Below are positions 26,983 to 34,740 of a DNA stretch of 64,000 nt, in pieces (positions within the stretch are counted from its first letter, which is position 1; each line of letters starts with the position of its first letter). Location: contig NZ_JANCOJ010000002.1 in assembly GCF_024295625.1 (NCBI RefSeq), positions 372,001 to 436,000 of the forward strand, given 5' to 3'. This DNA is from Streptococcus sp. CF8_St5-11 (lineage in GTDB: Bacteria > Bacillota > Bacilli > Lactobacillales > Streptococcaceae). The notes under the pieces are model-generated. The model made no database searches, was not told the origin of the DNA, and saw only the letters and a program-made list of their open reading frames with translations. Position numbers and translations under genes: made by a program.

Positions 26983-27920
26983 TCGTTTGTGCGTGCCACT
27001 TCTTGTAGCTCTTTGTAGATTTGGTCGTTTTCTTCGAGGGAGTAAGAGTTAGCTCCGCTAGCTAGTGGATGGCCACCACCATTATGGCGTTTGGCAATTT
27101 CGTTGATCACTTTTCGTTTGCTACGCATCCGGACACGGAAGTGACCGTCGGCCTGCTCGACAAAGATGGCCCAAACAGATACGGTATCGATGCGTCCAGG
27201 GGCACCGACAATTGCAGCAGTCTCTGAATCCCGTAGATCGAATTTCTTCAAGAGCTCTTGTGTCAAGGTCACACGCGCAGCACCATGTTCATCGATCTCA
27301 AGATGGTCATAGACATAGCCTTGAAGCTTAGCTGTTTTGAGATTGATCGTATCCATCTGACGAGCAAGGGCTGTAAAATCAAAGGGAATGCTTCGAAGAG
27401 TTGCAGCGATCTCAAAAGTCCGAGTCGAAGTGGCAGGATAAAGGAAGCGACCTGTATCTCCGACAATCCCAGCATAGAGAAGACGCGCAGCACTTACAGG
27501 AAGTTCAAGATCCAATTCCTTAGCAAAAAGTGCAATCAACTCACTGGTAGAGCTAGACTCAGTATCGACCCAGAGCAGATCGCCATAAGCATCGTCATTT
27601 GGGTGGTGGTCGATCTTGATCAGGAAATTACCATTCGTATAGCGCTTGTCATCGATGCGGGGAGTATTAGCCGTGTCACAGACAATCACCAAAGCTTCAG
27701 CATAGTCCTCATCCTTGACTTCATCCATTTCAGCAAGCCAAGTCAAGGTCGGCTCGTCATAGCCAGTTGCCAAGACCCGCTTTTGAGGGAAGTGCGCACG
27801 CAGGAGATCCCGCAAGCCCACTTGGCTACCAATCGCATCCGGATCCGGATTCTGATGACGGTGGATAATAATCGTGTTATAAGCTTGAATTTTTTCAAGA
27901 ATTTCATTCATTACGTTCAT
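26976..27920 (-). CDS. pde2: DHH/DHHA1 phosphoesterase (Pde2-type pApA/c-di-AMP hydrolase)
   Basis: 314 residues. DHH-family motifs: HRHQNPDPDAIGS near residue 19, CDTAN near 84, DHHPNDD near 103 and GGGHPLASGA near 285. Position next to rpmE and a flavodoxin gene matches pneumococcal Pde2, which breaks pApA to AMP in c-di-AMP turnover and can also act on c-di-AMP. It is intracellular and affects potassium, osmotic balance and competence. Start near gaggt RBS. Confidence 0.9.
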   Translation of the reverse strand: MNVMNEILEKIQAYNTIIIHRHQNPDPDAIGSQVGLRDLLRAHFPQKRVLATGYDEPTLTWLAEMDEVKDEDYAEALVIVCDTANTPRIDDKRYTNGNFLIKIDHHPNDDAYGDLLWVDTESSSTSELIALFAKELDLELPVSAARLLYAGIVGDTGRFLYPATSTRTFEIAATLRSIPFDFTALARQMDTINLKTAKLQGYVYDHLEIDEHGAARVTLTQELLKKFDLRDSETAAIVGAPGRIDTVSVWAIFVEQADGHFRVRMRSKRKVINEIAKRHNGGGHPLASGANSYSLEENDQIYKELQEVARTNEG

Positions 27921-28038
27921 ACATTACCTCATTTTCTCTGTCAATTTTAACATAAGAAAGGCCCATCCAGCAAGCATTTATCACTAATTAGGAGCTGTGG
28001 AAGCGGTTTTACAGAAGTTCATTATTTTGGTAGAATGG

Positions 28039-28734
28039 ATGAATATGATGAAAGAAATGAAACAATTAACTAAAAGAAAACGATGGTTAGAATTTCCAAA
28101 AACAATTGTGGTAGTGTTGATCGTAATGCTTATTGCAGTATTCCTAAGTAGTTGTAGTAACAATCAACCGGCATTGAATGTTTTAAAGAAAAAGCAATTT
28201 GTTATGATCAAAATGGGAGATTCTACCGAAGACCATTTTGAGGTTGGGTTGGACCTTGAGAAAAAGGAATATTACTATAATGATGAGACCGCAGTGAAAG
28301 ATGATACAGTTTATGGTGGTTATAAAACGGACTGGGATCGTAATCAGTATTACAAATCTGCAGTAAATAACGAATTATCATCGGTTCTATTATGTAAGAA
28401 AATTACTACTGATGAAATTAAGAAATCCAGCTATCAAATTACTAGTTCACCGAAAAGATTTGTGGATGATAAATTAATGAAAGAGGAATATCCTCCGGAA
28501 TTTGAAACGATTTATTTGAAGAAAAATCGTCAATTTTCTAAGGTTCGAATTTCCTACAACAAAGAGTTTCTGCCTACTAAAATTGAGTGGTATTATAAAG
28601 ATAAGGAAGGGCTAAAATGGTATACTTGGCGCACCTATTCGTATCCCTTCAAAAATAAGTCTGATTTTGATAAAAAGCTGGATGAAGAAATTAAAACTAT
28701 TAAAGCAATTCAAGAAGAAAACGAGGGTGATTAG
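28039..28734 (+). CDS. Lipoprotein-like protein (about 231 aa)
   Basis: A basic N-terminus and a hydrophobic stretch (TIVVVLIVMLIAVFLSSC) end in the lipobox LSSC, so it is probably an outer-face lipoprotein. The rest is hydrophilic, Lys- and Tyr-rich, with no family I recognise. Several ATGs (28039, 28045, 28048, 28057) could start it; RBS support is weak for each. It lies between pde2 (opposite strand) and the flavodoxin gene. Confidence 0.6.
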   Translation: MNMMKEMKQLTKRKRWLEFPKTIVVVLIVMLIAVFLSSCSNNQPALNVLKKKQFVMIKMGDSTEDHFEVGLDLEKKEYYYNDETAVKDDTVYGGYKTDWDRNQYYKSAVNNELSSVLLCKKITTDEIKKSSYQITSSPKRFVDDKLMKEEYPPEFETIYLKKNRQFSKVRISYNKEFLPTKIEWYYKDKEGLKWYTWRTYSYPFKNKSDFDKKLDEEIKTIKAIQEENEGD

Positions 28735-28850
28735 CTTCAATCGATCTAATTTCCTGAAACAAGCCCCTTCTTTCACCTTATCGGGAAAGGTTTCGTGCAA
28801 AATGCTTGAAAAAGTGGTATAATACGGGAAATAGCTTTTGGGAGGAAATT

Positions 28851-29294
28851 ATGACTGTAGCGAAGATTGTTTTTGCTAGTATGACTGGAAATACTGAAGA
28901 AATTGCTGATATCGTAGCGGACAAATTCCGTGATCTTGGTGTCGAAGTAGATGTGGATGAGTGTACAACTGTGGATGCGGAGGACTTCCTTGATGCGGAT
29001 ATCGCAGTGGTAGCGACCTATACATACGGCGATGGAGAGCTTCCAGATGAGATCCAAGATTTCTACGAAGATTTGGCTGGCCTTGATCTCAAAGGCAAAC
29101 TTTACGGTGTGGTAGGATCAGGTGATACCTTCTACGATGAATTCTGTAAAGCAGTTGATGATTTCGACCGTTGCTTCGCTGCGACTGGTGCTGAAAAAGG
29201 TTCTGAGTGTGTCAAAGTTGATTTGTCTGCAGAAGACGAAGACATTGAAAAATTAGAAGCCTTTGCGGAAGAACTTGTAGCAAAAGCAAATTAA
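28851..29294 (+). CDS. Flavodoxin
   Basis: 147 residues. FMN phosphate loop SMTGNTEE at residues 10-17, the two FMN loops around TYTYGDGELPDEI and VGSGDTFYDEFCKAVDDF, and strong acidity (many Asp/Glu) are standard for flavodoxins. It is a small cytoplasmic electron carrier. RBS gggaggaaa precedes the ATG at 28851; the longer frame from 28806 is not needed. It precedes a chorismate mutase gene, as in pneumococcus. Confidence 0.92.
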   Translation: MTVAKIVFASMTGNTEEIADIVADKFRDLGVEVDVDECTTVDAEDFLDADIAVVATYTYGDGELPDEIQDFYEDLAGLDLKGKLYGVVGSGDTFYDEFCKAVDDFDRCFAATGAEKGSECVKVDLSAEDEDIEKLEAFAEELVAKAN

Positions 29295-29357
29295 TGACAA
29301 AGAGGCTGGATCGATGGATTACAGCCTCGATTTATATCCAAAATAAAGAGGAGACAC

Positions 29358-29630
29358 ATGGATTTAGATCAGATTCGTAAGGACATTGACCAGATCGATC
29401 AAGAGATTGTAGCCTTGCTGGAAAGACGGATGGTCTGTGTCGGTCAGATTGTAGAATATAAGGAGCAGCAGGGCTTACCTGTGCTCGATCAAGGAAGGGA
29501 AAGAGAGGTGCTTGAGAAAGTCGGCTCTCTTGTGGCGGATGAGCAGTATCGGGCGACCATTCAAGCCCAGTTTCAAGATATGATGAAGCGCTCGAGAAAC
29601 TTCCAAGAGGAGGTGAGGGCGCGTGACTAG
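29358..29630 (+). CDS. Chorismate mutase, AroQ type
   Basis: 90 residues, all helical. LDQIRKDIDQIDQEIVALLERRM opens in the typical AroQ way (Arg near 6, Arg near 22, Lys near 33 and Glu/Gln near 46 and 82 build the active site). It converts chorismate to prephenate for Phe and Tyr synthesis. RBS gaggag. The stop lies inside the next gene, which begins eight bases earlier, so translation is coupled. Confidence 0.9.
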   Translation: MDLDQIRKDIDQIDQEIVALLERRMVCVGQIVEYKEQQGLPVLDQGREREVLEKVGSLVADEQYRATIQAQFQDMMKRSRNFQEEVRARD

Positions 29631-30840
29631 TCTATCGATCAAGCAAAAAGCACAACAGTATGTGGTCCTAACAGGGATGGCGCTTTTCATTGGTCTCTTG
29701 GTCGGTGCTATTGACATGATTTTTGGTCAAGGATTGCTCCTGATCGGGGATTTCCGAAGCCAGCATTGGCCCTTGATTCTTTTTCTGGCCTTAGCGGGGC
29801 TTGTCATCGTTTATCTCTATAAACGTTTTGGTGGCAAGGCTTCAAAAGGGATGGGCCTCATCTTTGATGTCGGACACGCGCGTGAGGAGAAAATCCCCTT
29901 GGTCTTGGTGCCTTTGATCATGCTGACGACCTGGATGAGCCATCTCTTTGGTGGTTCGGTCGGTCGGGAAGGTGTAGCAGTCCAGATCGGAGCGACCCTT
30001 TCGCACCGTTTTGCCCGTCATATCAAGATCCCGGATGCTTCGCGTATTTTTCTCATGACCGGGATGGCCGCTGGTTTTGCGGGGCTCTTTCAGACGCCAC
30101 TGGCAGCAACCTTTTTTGCCCTTGAAGTCTTGACAGTTGGGGAGTTGCAGTTGATGGCTCTCTATCCAGCGCTCATTGCCTCAATCGTGGCTAGCTTCAC
30201 CTCTCATGCCCTTGGTTTAGAGAAATTTGCTGTGCCACTAAGAGAAACGCTGAGCTGGACACCAGAGACCTTGATCAAAGTTGCCATTCTTGGCCTGGCT
30301 TTTGGCCTTGCTGGGAAACTCTTTGCAATTAGCCTTTCCTGGTTGAAGAAAACGGTCGCTCAAGTCTTGCCCAATCCTTATATCCGGATTGCCCTTATAG
30401 GGGCCGGACTCAGCTTGGTCCTCTTGACCCTCCAGCTGACCAAGGTCGGCACTTATAGTGGACTTGGAACCAATCTGATTGATGTAGCTTTTCATCAGGG
30501 CAGTGCGCAGAGTTATGACTGGATCTTGAAGCTCCTCTTTACCGTAGTGACGATCTCTGCTGGATACCAAGGAGGAGAAGTGACACCGCTCTTTGCGATC
30601 GGAGCTACACTTGGAGTCTTTCTTGCTCCGATGTTAGGTCTACCAGTCTTAGTCGTGGCCGCTATCGGATATGCCAGTGTCTTTGGCAGTGCGACGACGA
30701 CCTTGCTCGCACCGATCTTAATCGGAGGAGAAGTCTTTGGCTATGCCAACCTGCCATTCTTCGTCATTGCTTGCGCCATCGCCTATTGCTTACCAAAAGA
30801 GTGGAGCATTTATTCTGGTCAAAAAGTTGCGAAAAAGTAG
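29623..30840 (+). CDS. ClC family antiporter, fluoride-exporter-like
   Basis: 405 residues, about ten to twelve spans. GGSVGREGVAVQIGA near residue 113 and GGEVTPLFAIGA near 312 resemble the ClC-F group of fluoride/proton antiporters rather than the chloride channels, where these loops read GxGIP and GSFAP-like. A GTG start overlaps the chorismate mutase gene by eight bases. Fluoride export is inferred from motifs only. Confidence 0.85.
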   Translation: MTSLSIKQKAQQYVVLTGMALFIGLLVGAIDMIFGQGLLLIGDFRSQHWPLILFLALAGLVIVYLYKRFGGKASKGMGLIFDVGHAREEKIPLVLVPLIMLTTWMSHLFGGSVGREGVAVQIGATLSHRFARHIKIPDASRIFLMTGMAAGFAGLFQTPLAATFFALEVLTVGELQLMALYPALIASIVASFTSHALGLEKFAVPLRETLSWTPETLIKVAILGLAFGLAGKLFAISLSWLKKTVAQVLPNPYIRIALIGAGLSLVLLTLQLTKVGTYSGLGTNLIDVAFHQGSAQSYDWILKLLFTVVTISAGYQGGEVTPLFAIGATLGVFLAPMLGLPVLVVAAIGYASVFGSATTTLLAPILIGGEVFGYANLPFFVIACAIAYCLPKEWSIYSGQKVAKK

Positions 30841-30850
30841 AGAAAAGAGC

Positions 30851-30879
30851 TTTACAAACCTGAAATTATCTGATATGAT
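30851..30879 (+). promoter_or_regulatory. Promoter of rplS
   Basis: TTTACA and TATGAT with 17 bases between, 84 bases before the rplS ATG. Confidence 0.7.
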
Positions 30880-30963
30880 AGTTTCTGTGCGTAATGGAAG
30901 CACAAAAATACAGTTTATCCGCTGAGGGAGGTCCCTCAAGATTGACGAAGATAGGAGAATAAA
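30880..30963 (+). promoter_or_regulatory. L19-type leader region
   Basis: The leader holds the hairpin ctgagggaggtccctcaag close to the RBS. Ribosomal protein leaders of the Firmicute L19 kind have this position and small size and let the protein repress its own mRNA. I infer the class from position and shape. Confidence 0.5.
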
Positions 30964-31311
30964 ATGAATCCATTAATCCAAAGCTTGACTGAAGGTCAAC
31001 TTCGTACTGATATCCCTGCATTCCGTCCTGGTGACACTGTTCGTGTACACGCGAAAGTTGTCGAAGGATCTCGTGAACGTATCCAGATCTTTGAAGGCGT
31101 TGTTATCGCTCGTAAAGGTCAAGGACACACTGAAATGTACACTGTTCGTAAAATCTCTAACGGTGTCGGTGTTGAACGTACATTCCCAGTACACACTCCT
31201 CGTGTAGAAAAGATTGAAGTTGTACGTTACGGTAAAGTACGTCGTGCGAAATTGTACTACCTTCGTGCATTGCAAGGTAAAGCAGCTCGTATTAAAGAAA
31301 TCCGTCGTTAA
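30964..31311 (+). CDS. rplS: 50S ribosomal protein L19
   Basis: 115 residues. [18 protein letters not shown] near residue 20, [14 protein letters not shown] near 40, TYTVRKIS-like segment and [10 protein letters not shown] near the end are the L19 signatures. It sits at the 30S-50S interface. RBS taggag. A tRNA-Arg gene follows, as in related streptococci. Confidence 0.97.
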   Translation: MNPLIQSLTEGQLRTDIPAFRPGDTVRVHAKVVEGSRERIQIFEGVVIARKGQGHTEMYTVRKISNGVGVERTFPVHTPRVEKIEVVRYGKVRRAKLYYLRALQGKAARIKEIRR

Positions 31312-31321
31312 GACGAACAAG

Positions 31322-31350
31322 GAGGCGGGAGTGATCTCGCTTCTTTTTTT
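31322..31350 (+). terminator. Rho-independent terminator of rplS
   Basis: gaggcggga and tctcgcttc pair with two G-U bases over a four-base loop and run into TTTTTTT. Confidence 0.75.
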
Positions 31351-31354
31351 ATAG

Positions 31355-31426
31355 GTCCCCTTAGTTCAATGGATATAACAACTCCCTCCTAAGGAGTAGT
31401 TGCTGGTTCGATTCCGGCAGGGGACA
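31355..31426 (+). tRNA. tRNA-Arg (anticodon CCT)
   Basis: 72 bases fold as a cloverleaf. Acceptor arms gtcccct and aggggac pair fully, the anticodon loop is ctCCTaa, and the T arm contains ggttcgattcc. The discriminator base is A and CCA is not encoded. It reads AGG codons. Its 3' end is copied at 33966-33993, so it looks like an integration site. Confidence 0.95.
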
Positions 31427-31439
31427 TAAATAGAAAAGA
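31412..31439 (+). repeat. attL-like site at the tRNA-Arg 3' end
   Basis: The last 15 bases of the tRNA plus 13 following bases recur at 33966-33993 in the same orientation, 25 of 28 identical, including an unbroken cggcaggggaca. This is the normal form of a tRNA-directed integration boundary. Confidence 0.72.
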
Positions 31440-31463
31440 ACACTGAATCTTCAGTGTTTTTTT
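31439..31463 (+). terminator. Rho-independent terminator after tRNA-Arg
   Basis: aacactgaa pairs with ttcagtgtt over two to four bases and runs into TTTTTTT. Confidence 0.88.
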
Positions 31464-31630
31464 GTTGGTTTATGCAAGGATGGTTCTTGGGGAAAGTTCT
31501 TGTATGGTATAATAGTGGAAAACGTAACATTGTCTTTTAAGGTAATTCTATCATGTTGGAATACCAAATTAAGAAGATTATGAGTGCTCTGCAAGTTTAG
31601 TCTAAAAGGGATATAAGAAAAGGAAGGAAA

Positions 31631-31865
31631 ATGAAAATTTCTAGTCCAAGGTCTATCATCACTTTTGATTATGAAAATGGTAATGTTTTAAAAGCAAAAG
31701 GGAGAATTGTTGATTGATGGAAGTTTTACTGTATATAGGTCAAGTATACAGAATTGTGAGGCATCATTCAACCACATTCGTATCACACAGAACGAGATTG
31801 ATAAACTTGTCGAGGAAGTGCAGTCCATGATGACTGAGCAAACAATGCATCTCGAATTTATCTGA
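31631..31865 (+). pseudogene. Frameshifted immunity-like gene
   Basis: ATG with RBS aaggaagg opens MKISSPRSIITFDYENGNVLKAKG, then the frame stops at 31714-31716 (GTT GAT TGA). The neighbouring frame continues without a break (ELLIDGSFTVYRSSIQ through TMHLEFI, stop 31863), giving a protein of about 78 residues if one base is lost or gained near 31700-31706. Size and layout recall the Imm74-like immunity proteins; that link is a guess. Confidence 0.72.
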
Positions 31866-31885
31866 GTTAGAGTAGGAGAAGGATT

Positions 31886-32440
31886 ATGAAAATCGATTAC
31901 GGTGAACGGATGGTCATATGGGAGTGGGATGGTTGTGTAATAAAGATAGAACAACCAGATATCATTCATGCGGAATATAATAAAGATGAGAACATTGTTA
32001 TCGTCTATAGTGGAGAAAACTTTGTAAGCAAAATCATTTTCTACTTTAGTTTAGAAGGAAAATTGTTAGGGCAACAAAATATACTAGAAGGAACCCTAGA
32101 TTGGAATCATAATGGGAAGCATCAGATTAGTTTTCATCATTTACATTATCTTCGCTTTAGCCCTAAATATCAGCGAATCTTCAGTATATTTCGCTCATCC
32201 AGCGATTTTGACGTTCCATCAGAACTAGAGGTTTATAATTTAGAAGGTGAGAAAATCGACCAAATTGAATCTCCTGCAGGATTTACTATGCTATATATTT
32301 CTGAGATAAGTAAGAAGAAACTGGGAATTGTATGCGAGGCTCTTAAAGAGGATTGTTTTGATAAATCTGGTCGAAGAGATTTCTATTTTAATTTGGAGTT
32401 AGAAACTAGAAAATGGGTAAAAGATGGCATCGCCTATTGA
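31886..32440 (+). CDS. Hypothetical immunity-like protein (184 aa)
   Basis: A soluble, beta-rich protein with repeated short strands (IVIVYSGENFVSKIIFYFSLEGKLLG; YNLEGEKIDQIESP) that suggest a propeller- or SMI1-unlike beta fold. Family unknown. RBS taggaga. It lies in the segment between the att-like repeats, where all genes are of immunity size and strand. Confidence 0.7.
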   Translation: MKIDYGERMVIWEWDGCVIKIEQPDIIHAEYNKDENIVIVYSGENFVSKIIFYFSLEGKLLGQQNILEGTLDWNHNGKHQISFHHLHYLRFSPKYQRIFSIFRSSSDFDVPSELEVYNLEGEKIDQIESPAGFTMLYISEISKKKLGIVCEALKEDCFDKSGRRDFYFNLELETRKWVKDGIAY

Positions 32441-32509
32441 GGAAGAAAAAAAGAAGCCTGATTTTATGATATTCTGGTTGAGAGAATAACTTGCACTAGG
32501 AGAATACAA

Positions 32510-32932
32510 ATGAAACCAACAAAACTAGAATGGGAAGATGTTACCAAGTTTGAAGAGGTAAAAGGATACGGTCAGCATATATGGAGAGATGAGGACAAGT
32601 ATTATTTGGTTTTAGAAGAAGGAACCGTAGTTTCTTGGTTAGTTGTCTATGAATTACCAAATGAGCTGTTTGTTTTATTAGATAGTGGGGAAAGAACGCT
32701 AAGCGAAGTATCTTGGAAGATTAAACACGATTCTTGGCCACCGTCAGAAGAAGAAAAGAACGAAATTAGAAAAGATAGAGCTAGAAAAAAGCCAATTGTG
32801 CTGATTTCTAACCGTAAAAATCAGTTGCTTTTTAGTAACAAAGAACTTGAAATACTTATTCCCAAAGCGGAACAACAATGGATAGAATCAATGGGTAAAC
32901 TTCCAGATGATTATGTATCACCATTGAAATAG
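32510..32932 (+). CDS. Hypothetical immunity-like protein with one WP module (140 aa)
   Basis: The first 80 residues contain the pattern ELPNELFVLLDSGERTLSEVSWKIKHDSWPPSEEE, which is related to two tandem segments of the next gene (proline and acidic start, helix with Ser-Glu, ending in W-P). The rest is charged with no recognised domain. It is probably co-transcribed with the following gene, 15 bases away. Confidence 0.7.
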   Translation: MKPTKLEWEDVTKFEEVKGYGQHIWRDEDKYYLVLEEGTVVSWLVVYELPNELFVLLDSGERTLSEVSWKIKHDSWPPSEEEKNEIRKDRARKKPIVLISNRKNQLLFSNKELEILIPKAEQQWIESMGKLPDDYVSPLK

Positions 32933-32947
32933 ACAAAAAGAAATAGT

Positions 32948-33820
32948 ATGACAACAGAAATTCAACAATACAAAAATTGTACGATATTAAAAAACAAGAA
33001 TGATTATCAGATCCTGTGGAGTAGAGGGAAAGAAGTGCTTAACTTTCCCATTAGCCAAAAATTAGCAGAACGTGTTTCAAAATCAGAAAAAGATGCTTTA
33101 GAAGTAATGTTTTATTGTGAACATCATCGTTGGCCAAAGGCAGATGAGTTAGATGATTATAATCATTCCAATACGATTGTACATAGAGGCGATGGATTTG
33201 TTGTATATGAAACAGATGGTTATTACGAAATTAGCTTCTTTAAAGAAGTTGGAGGAGCTATGGGCCCAGAAGTATGCTACCCCATTACTAAGGAGCTAAT
33301 GGATAAAGCATTTCAATCTTCTAGGGACGCATATGAGGTGATGATTTATGCCGAAACAGGGCACTGGCCCTTAAGTAAGCAAGATGATATTGATAGAAAC
33401 TATATACGTAATCATCCTGAAACTATGCTACCAAATATAGAAGATCAACGTGAGTTGTTTGATGTTGAAGAGTTTAAAGCTCTTGTAAAAAAAGCTATTG
33501 TTTCAGAACTAGAACCTAGCGAACTTGACGCTATTGGTATAGTTGATAATCATTTAGAGCTTCTTCTGGTGGATTCAGTCGGCTGGCAGGAAGAGATAGA
33601 AGCAGTCCATCTGGAAATTCTGCAGGAAAAAATTAACAATTACATTCACTTCCTCGAAAGCAAGCAATATGTGGAGAGATATGGCGATAAGTTTGATAAA
33701 AAAGTTATCCATATTACTTTCCAATATTCCCCATCTGATAACGGTTTGGCCTTTCTCGCAGCTGTTCAGAAAGTATTAAAACCGACGGTTATGAGCCTGA
33801 AGGTGGAATTGCCGGAGTAA
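32948..33820 (+). CDS. Immunity-like protein with two WP modules and a DUF6572-like C-terminus
   Basis: 290 residues. Two internal copies of one module (FPISQKLAERVSKSEKDALEV..CEHHRWP, then YPITKELMDKAFQSSRDAYEV..AETGHWP, about residues 30-65 and 100-138) are followed by a linker and a C-terminal domain (VDNHLELLLVDSVGWQEE; HLEILQEKINNYIHFLES) that matches the DUF6572 pattern. Duplicated modules and the DUF6572-like end are common in polymorphic-toxin immunity genes. Cytoplasmic; no signal. Confidence 0.75.
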   Translation: MTTEIQQYKNCTILKNKNDYQILWSRGKEVLNFPISQKLAERVSKSEKDALEVMFYCEHHRWPKADELDDYNHSNTIVHRGDGFVVYETDGYYEISFFKEVGGAMGPEVCYPITKELMDKAFQSSRDAYEVMIYAETGHWPLSKQDDIDRNYIRNHPETMLPNIEDQRELFDVEEFKALVKKAIVSELEPSELDAIGIVDNHLELLLVDSVGWQEEIEAVHLEILQEKINNYIHFLESKQYVERYGDKFDKKVIHITFQYSPSDNGLAFLAAVQKVLKPTVMSLKVELPE

Positions 33821-33927
33821 AGAACAACTAAGAAGAATAAAATTAATCAATTTATGAGGGATAAAAAATATTAAAGCGAAGGTCAGTCAAAAAATAAGAT
33901 AGCTAAAAAGTAGACCAAAATTTTCTA

Positions 33928-33949
33928 AAAGCCTATTAGAATAGGCTTT
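33928..33949 (+). terminator. Probable terminator at the end of the tRNA island
   Basis: aaagcctatt and ataggcttt pair over a short loop with a short T tail, 110 bases after the last immunity-like gene. Confidence 0.6.
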
Positions 33950-33965
33950 CTAAGCATATTTTATA

Positions 33966-33993
33966 TTTCGGCAGGGGACAGAGATAGAAAAGA
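33966..33993 (+). repeat. attR-like copy of the tRNA-Arg 3' end
   Basis: 25 of 28 bases match 31412-31439 in the same orientation. No complete tRNA is rebuilt here; only the 3' part exists, as expected for the far boundary of an integrated element. Confidence 0.72.
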
Positions 33994-34006
33994 TAAAACT
34001 GACAGT

Positions 34007-34062
34007 TGAACTGCACCCCAAAAGTTAGATTTTTTCTGTCTAACTTTTGGGGAGTAGTTCAC
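34007..34062. repeat. Fused inverted termini, IS3-like
   Basis: tgaactgcaccccaaaagt is followed after a nine-base loop by its near-perfect complement ending gtagttca. No T run follows on either strand, so it is not an obvious terminator. Arms of this sequence recall the ends of IS3-family elements of streptococci, so the hairpin may be two IS ends joined after loss of the transposase. Confidence 0.55.
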
Positions 34063-34080
34063 TTATGACAGAGTGTTGAC

Positions 34081-34116
34081 GTTTTAGAGCCGTGTTGTTT
34101 CGAATGGTCCTAAAAC
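34081..34116 (+). CRISPR. Solitary type II-A CRISPR repeat (copy 1)
   Basis: A 36-base block begins gttttagagc and ends taaaac, with gtgttgtttcgaatgg in the middle. By recall it matches the S. mutans type II-A repeat at about 33 of 36 positions. It differs from copy 2 at three positions. No second repeat with 30-base spacer is adjacent, so it is a relic or stand-alone repeat. Confidence 0.85.
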
Positions 34117-34165
34117 TTATTTTTTTATGATATAACAGAATATTTTAAAAATGAAGGGGTTTTCT

Positions 34166-34453
34166 ATGGAGAGAGATGTGTTTTTTGATTATTTTTTAAA
34201 ATCACTTAGGTTTCATTTGGGTGATAGGTGTAAGGATATTGGATTTATAAAGTTTTTTAAAGATGAAAATAATTGTTTTATTACTATAGAGAATTATGTT
34301 TTGGAATCATTTGTAGTATTGTCAAATATTTTGAGTAAGGATAGGATTGTGTTTTCTTGTGGAATTATTCATAGTAAGGGGGTAGGTACTGGAGTAGAAG
34401 TATGTATGAATGTATTAGAGTTAGAAAGATTAAATAATTTGTATAAGATATAG
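34166..34453 (+). CDS. Small gene between two CRISPR repeats (95 aa)
   Basis: ATG with RBS gaagggg starts MERDVFFDYFLKSLRFHLGD. The product is 95 residues, mixed charge, with a hydrophobic middle (NYVLESFVVLSNILSKDRIVFSCGII), no signal peptide. I do not recognise it. Its -10-like box (tatgatataac) lies only about 15 bases behind the first repeat. It is AT-rich compared with the core genes, which fits foreign origin. Confidence 0.6.
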   Translation: MERDVFFDYFLKSLRFHLGDRCKDIGFIKFFKDENNCFITIENYVLESFVVLSNILSKDRIVFSCGIIHSKGVGTGVEVCMNVLELERLNNLYKI

Positions 34454-34529
34454 TTTCGAAGCATATTAAACAACATAAGTGAAACTGTCTATGTGGAATG
34501 TGTGGAGTTGATAGAATCAATGTTTCCTA

Positions 34530-34565
34530 GTTTTAGAGCTGTGTTGTTTCGAATGATCCCAAAAC
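34530..34565 (+). CRISPR. Solitary type II-A CRISPR repeat (copy 2)
   Basis: Same 36-base repeat as at 34081, same orientation, 33 of 36 identical. Starts gttttagagc, ends caaaac; differs from the recalled S. mutans repeat at about two positions. It is separated from copy 1 by 413 bases that carry the small gene, and is followed by a terminator at 34590. Confidence 0.85.
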
Positions 34566-34589
34566 AAGTAAAATAAAAATGATTGTATA

Positions 34590-34616
34590 GAAGCTTGTTA
34601 CATTGAGCTTCTTTTT
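34590..34616 (+). terminator. Rho-independent terminator
   Basis: gaagct and agcttc pair over a ten-base loop followed by TTTTT, 25 bases after the second CRISPR repeat. Confidence 0.75.
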
Positions 34617-34740
34617 CTTGAGAAATTCAAATCATAATTTTACAGACTTTTAGGTCATTAATTGATTCTCCCCCTCCGCTTTTTCTTTGACTCTCCTTTC
34701 TTATTTTTCTAAAATAGTAGGTATGTGAAGGGAGATTGAT

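Noticed and set aside
27258-27950. A 230-residue open frame opposite pde2
   Set aside because: Antisense shadow of the conserved DHH gene; no RBS or recognisable protein features.
31427-33993. Complete prophage or ICE at tRNA-Arg
   Set aside because: The segment is only 2.5 kb and holds no integrase, relaxase or phage genes.
34007-34062. Rho-independent terminator
   Set aside because: The stem is long but no T run follows on either strand; IS-end fusion explains it better.
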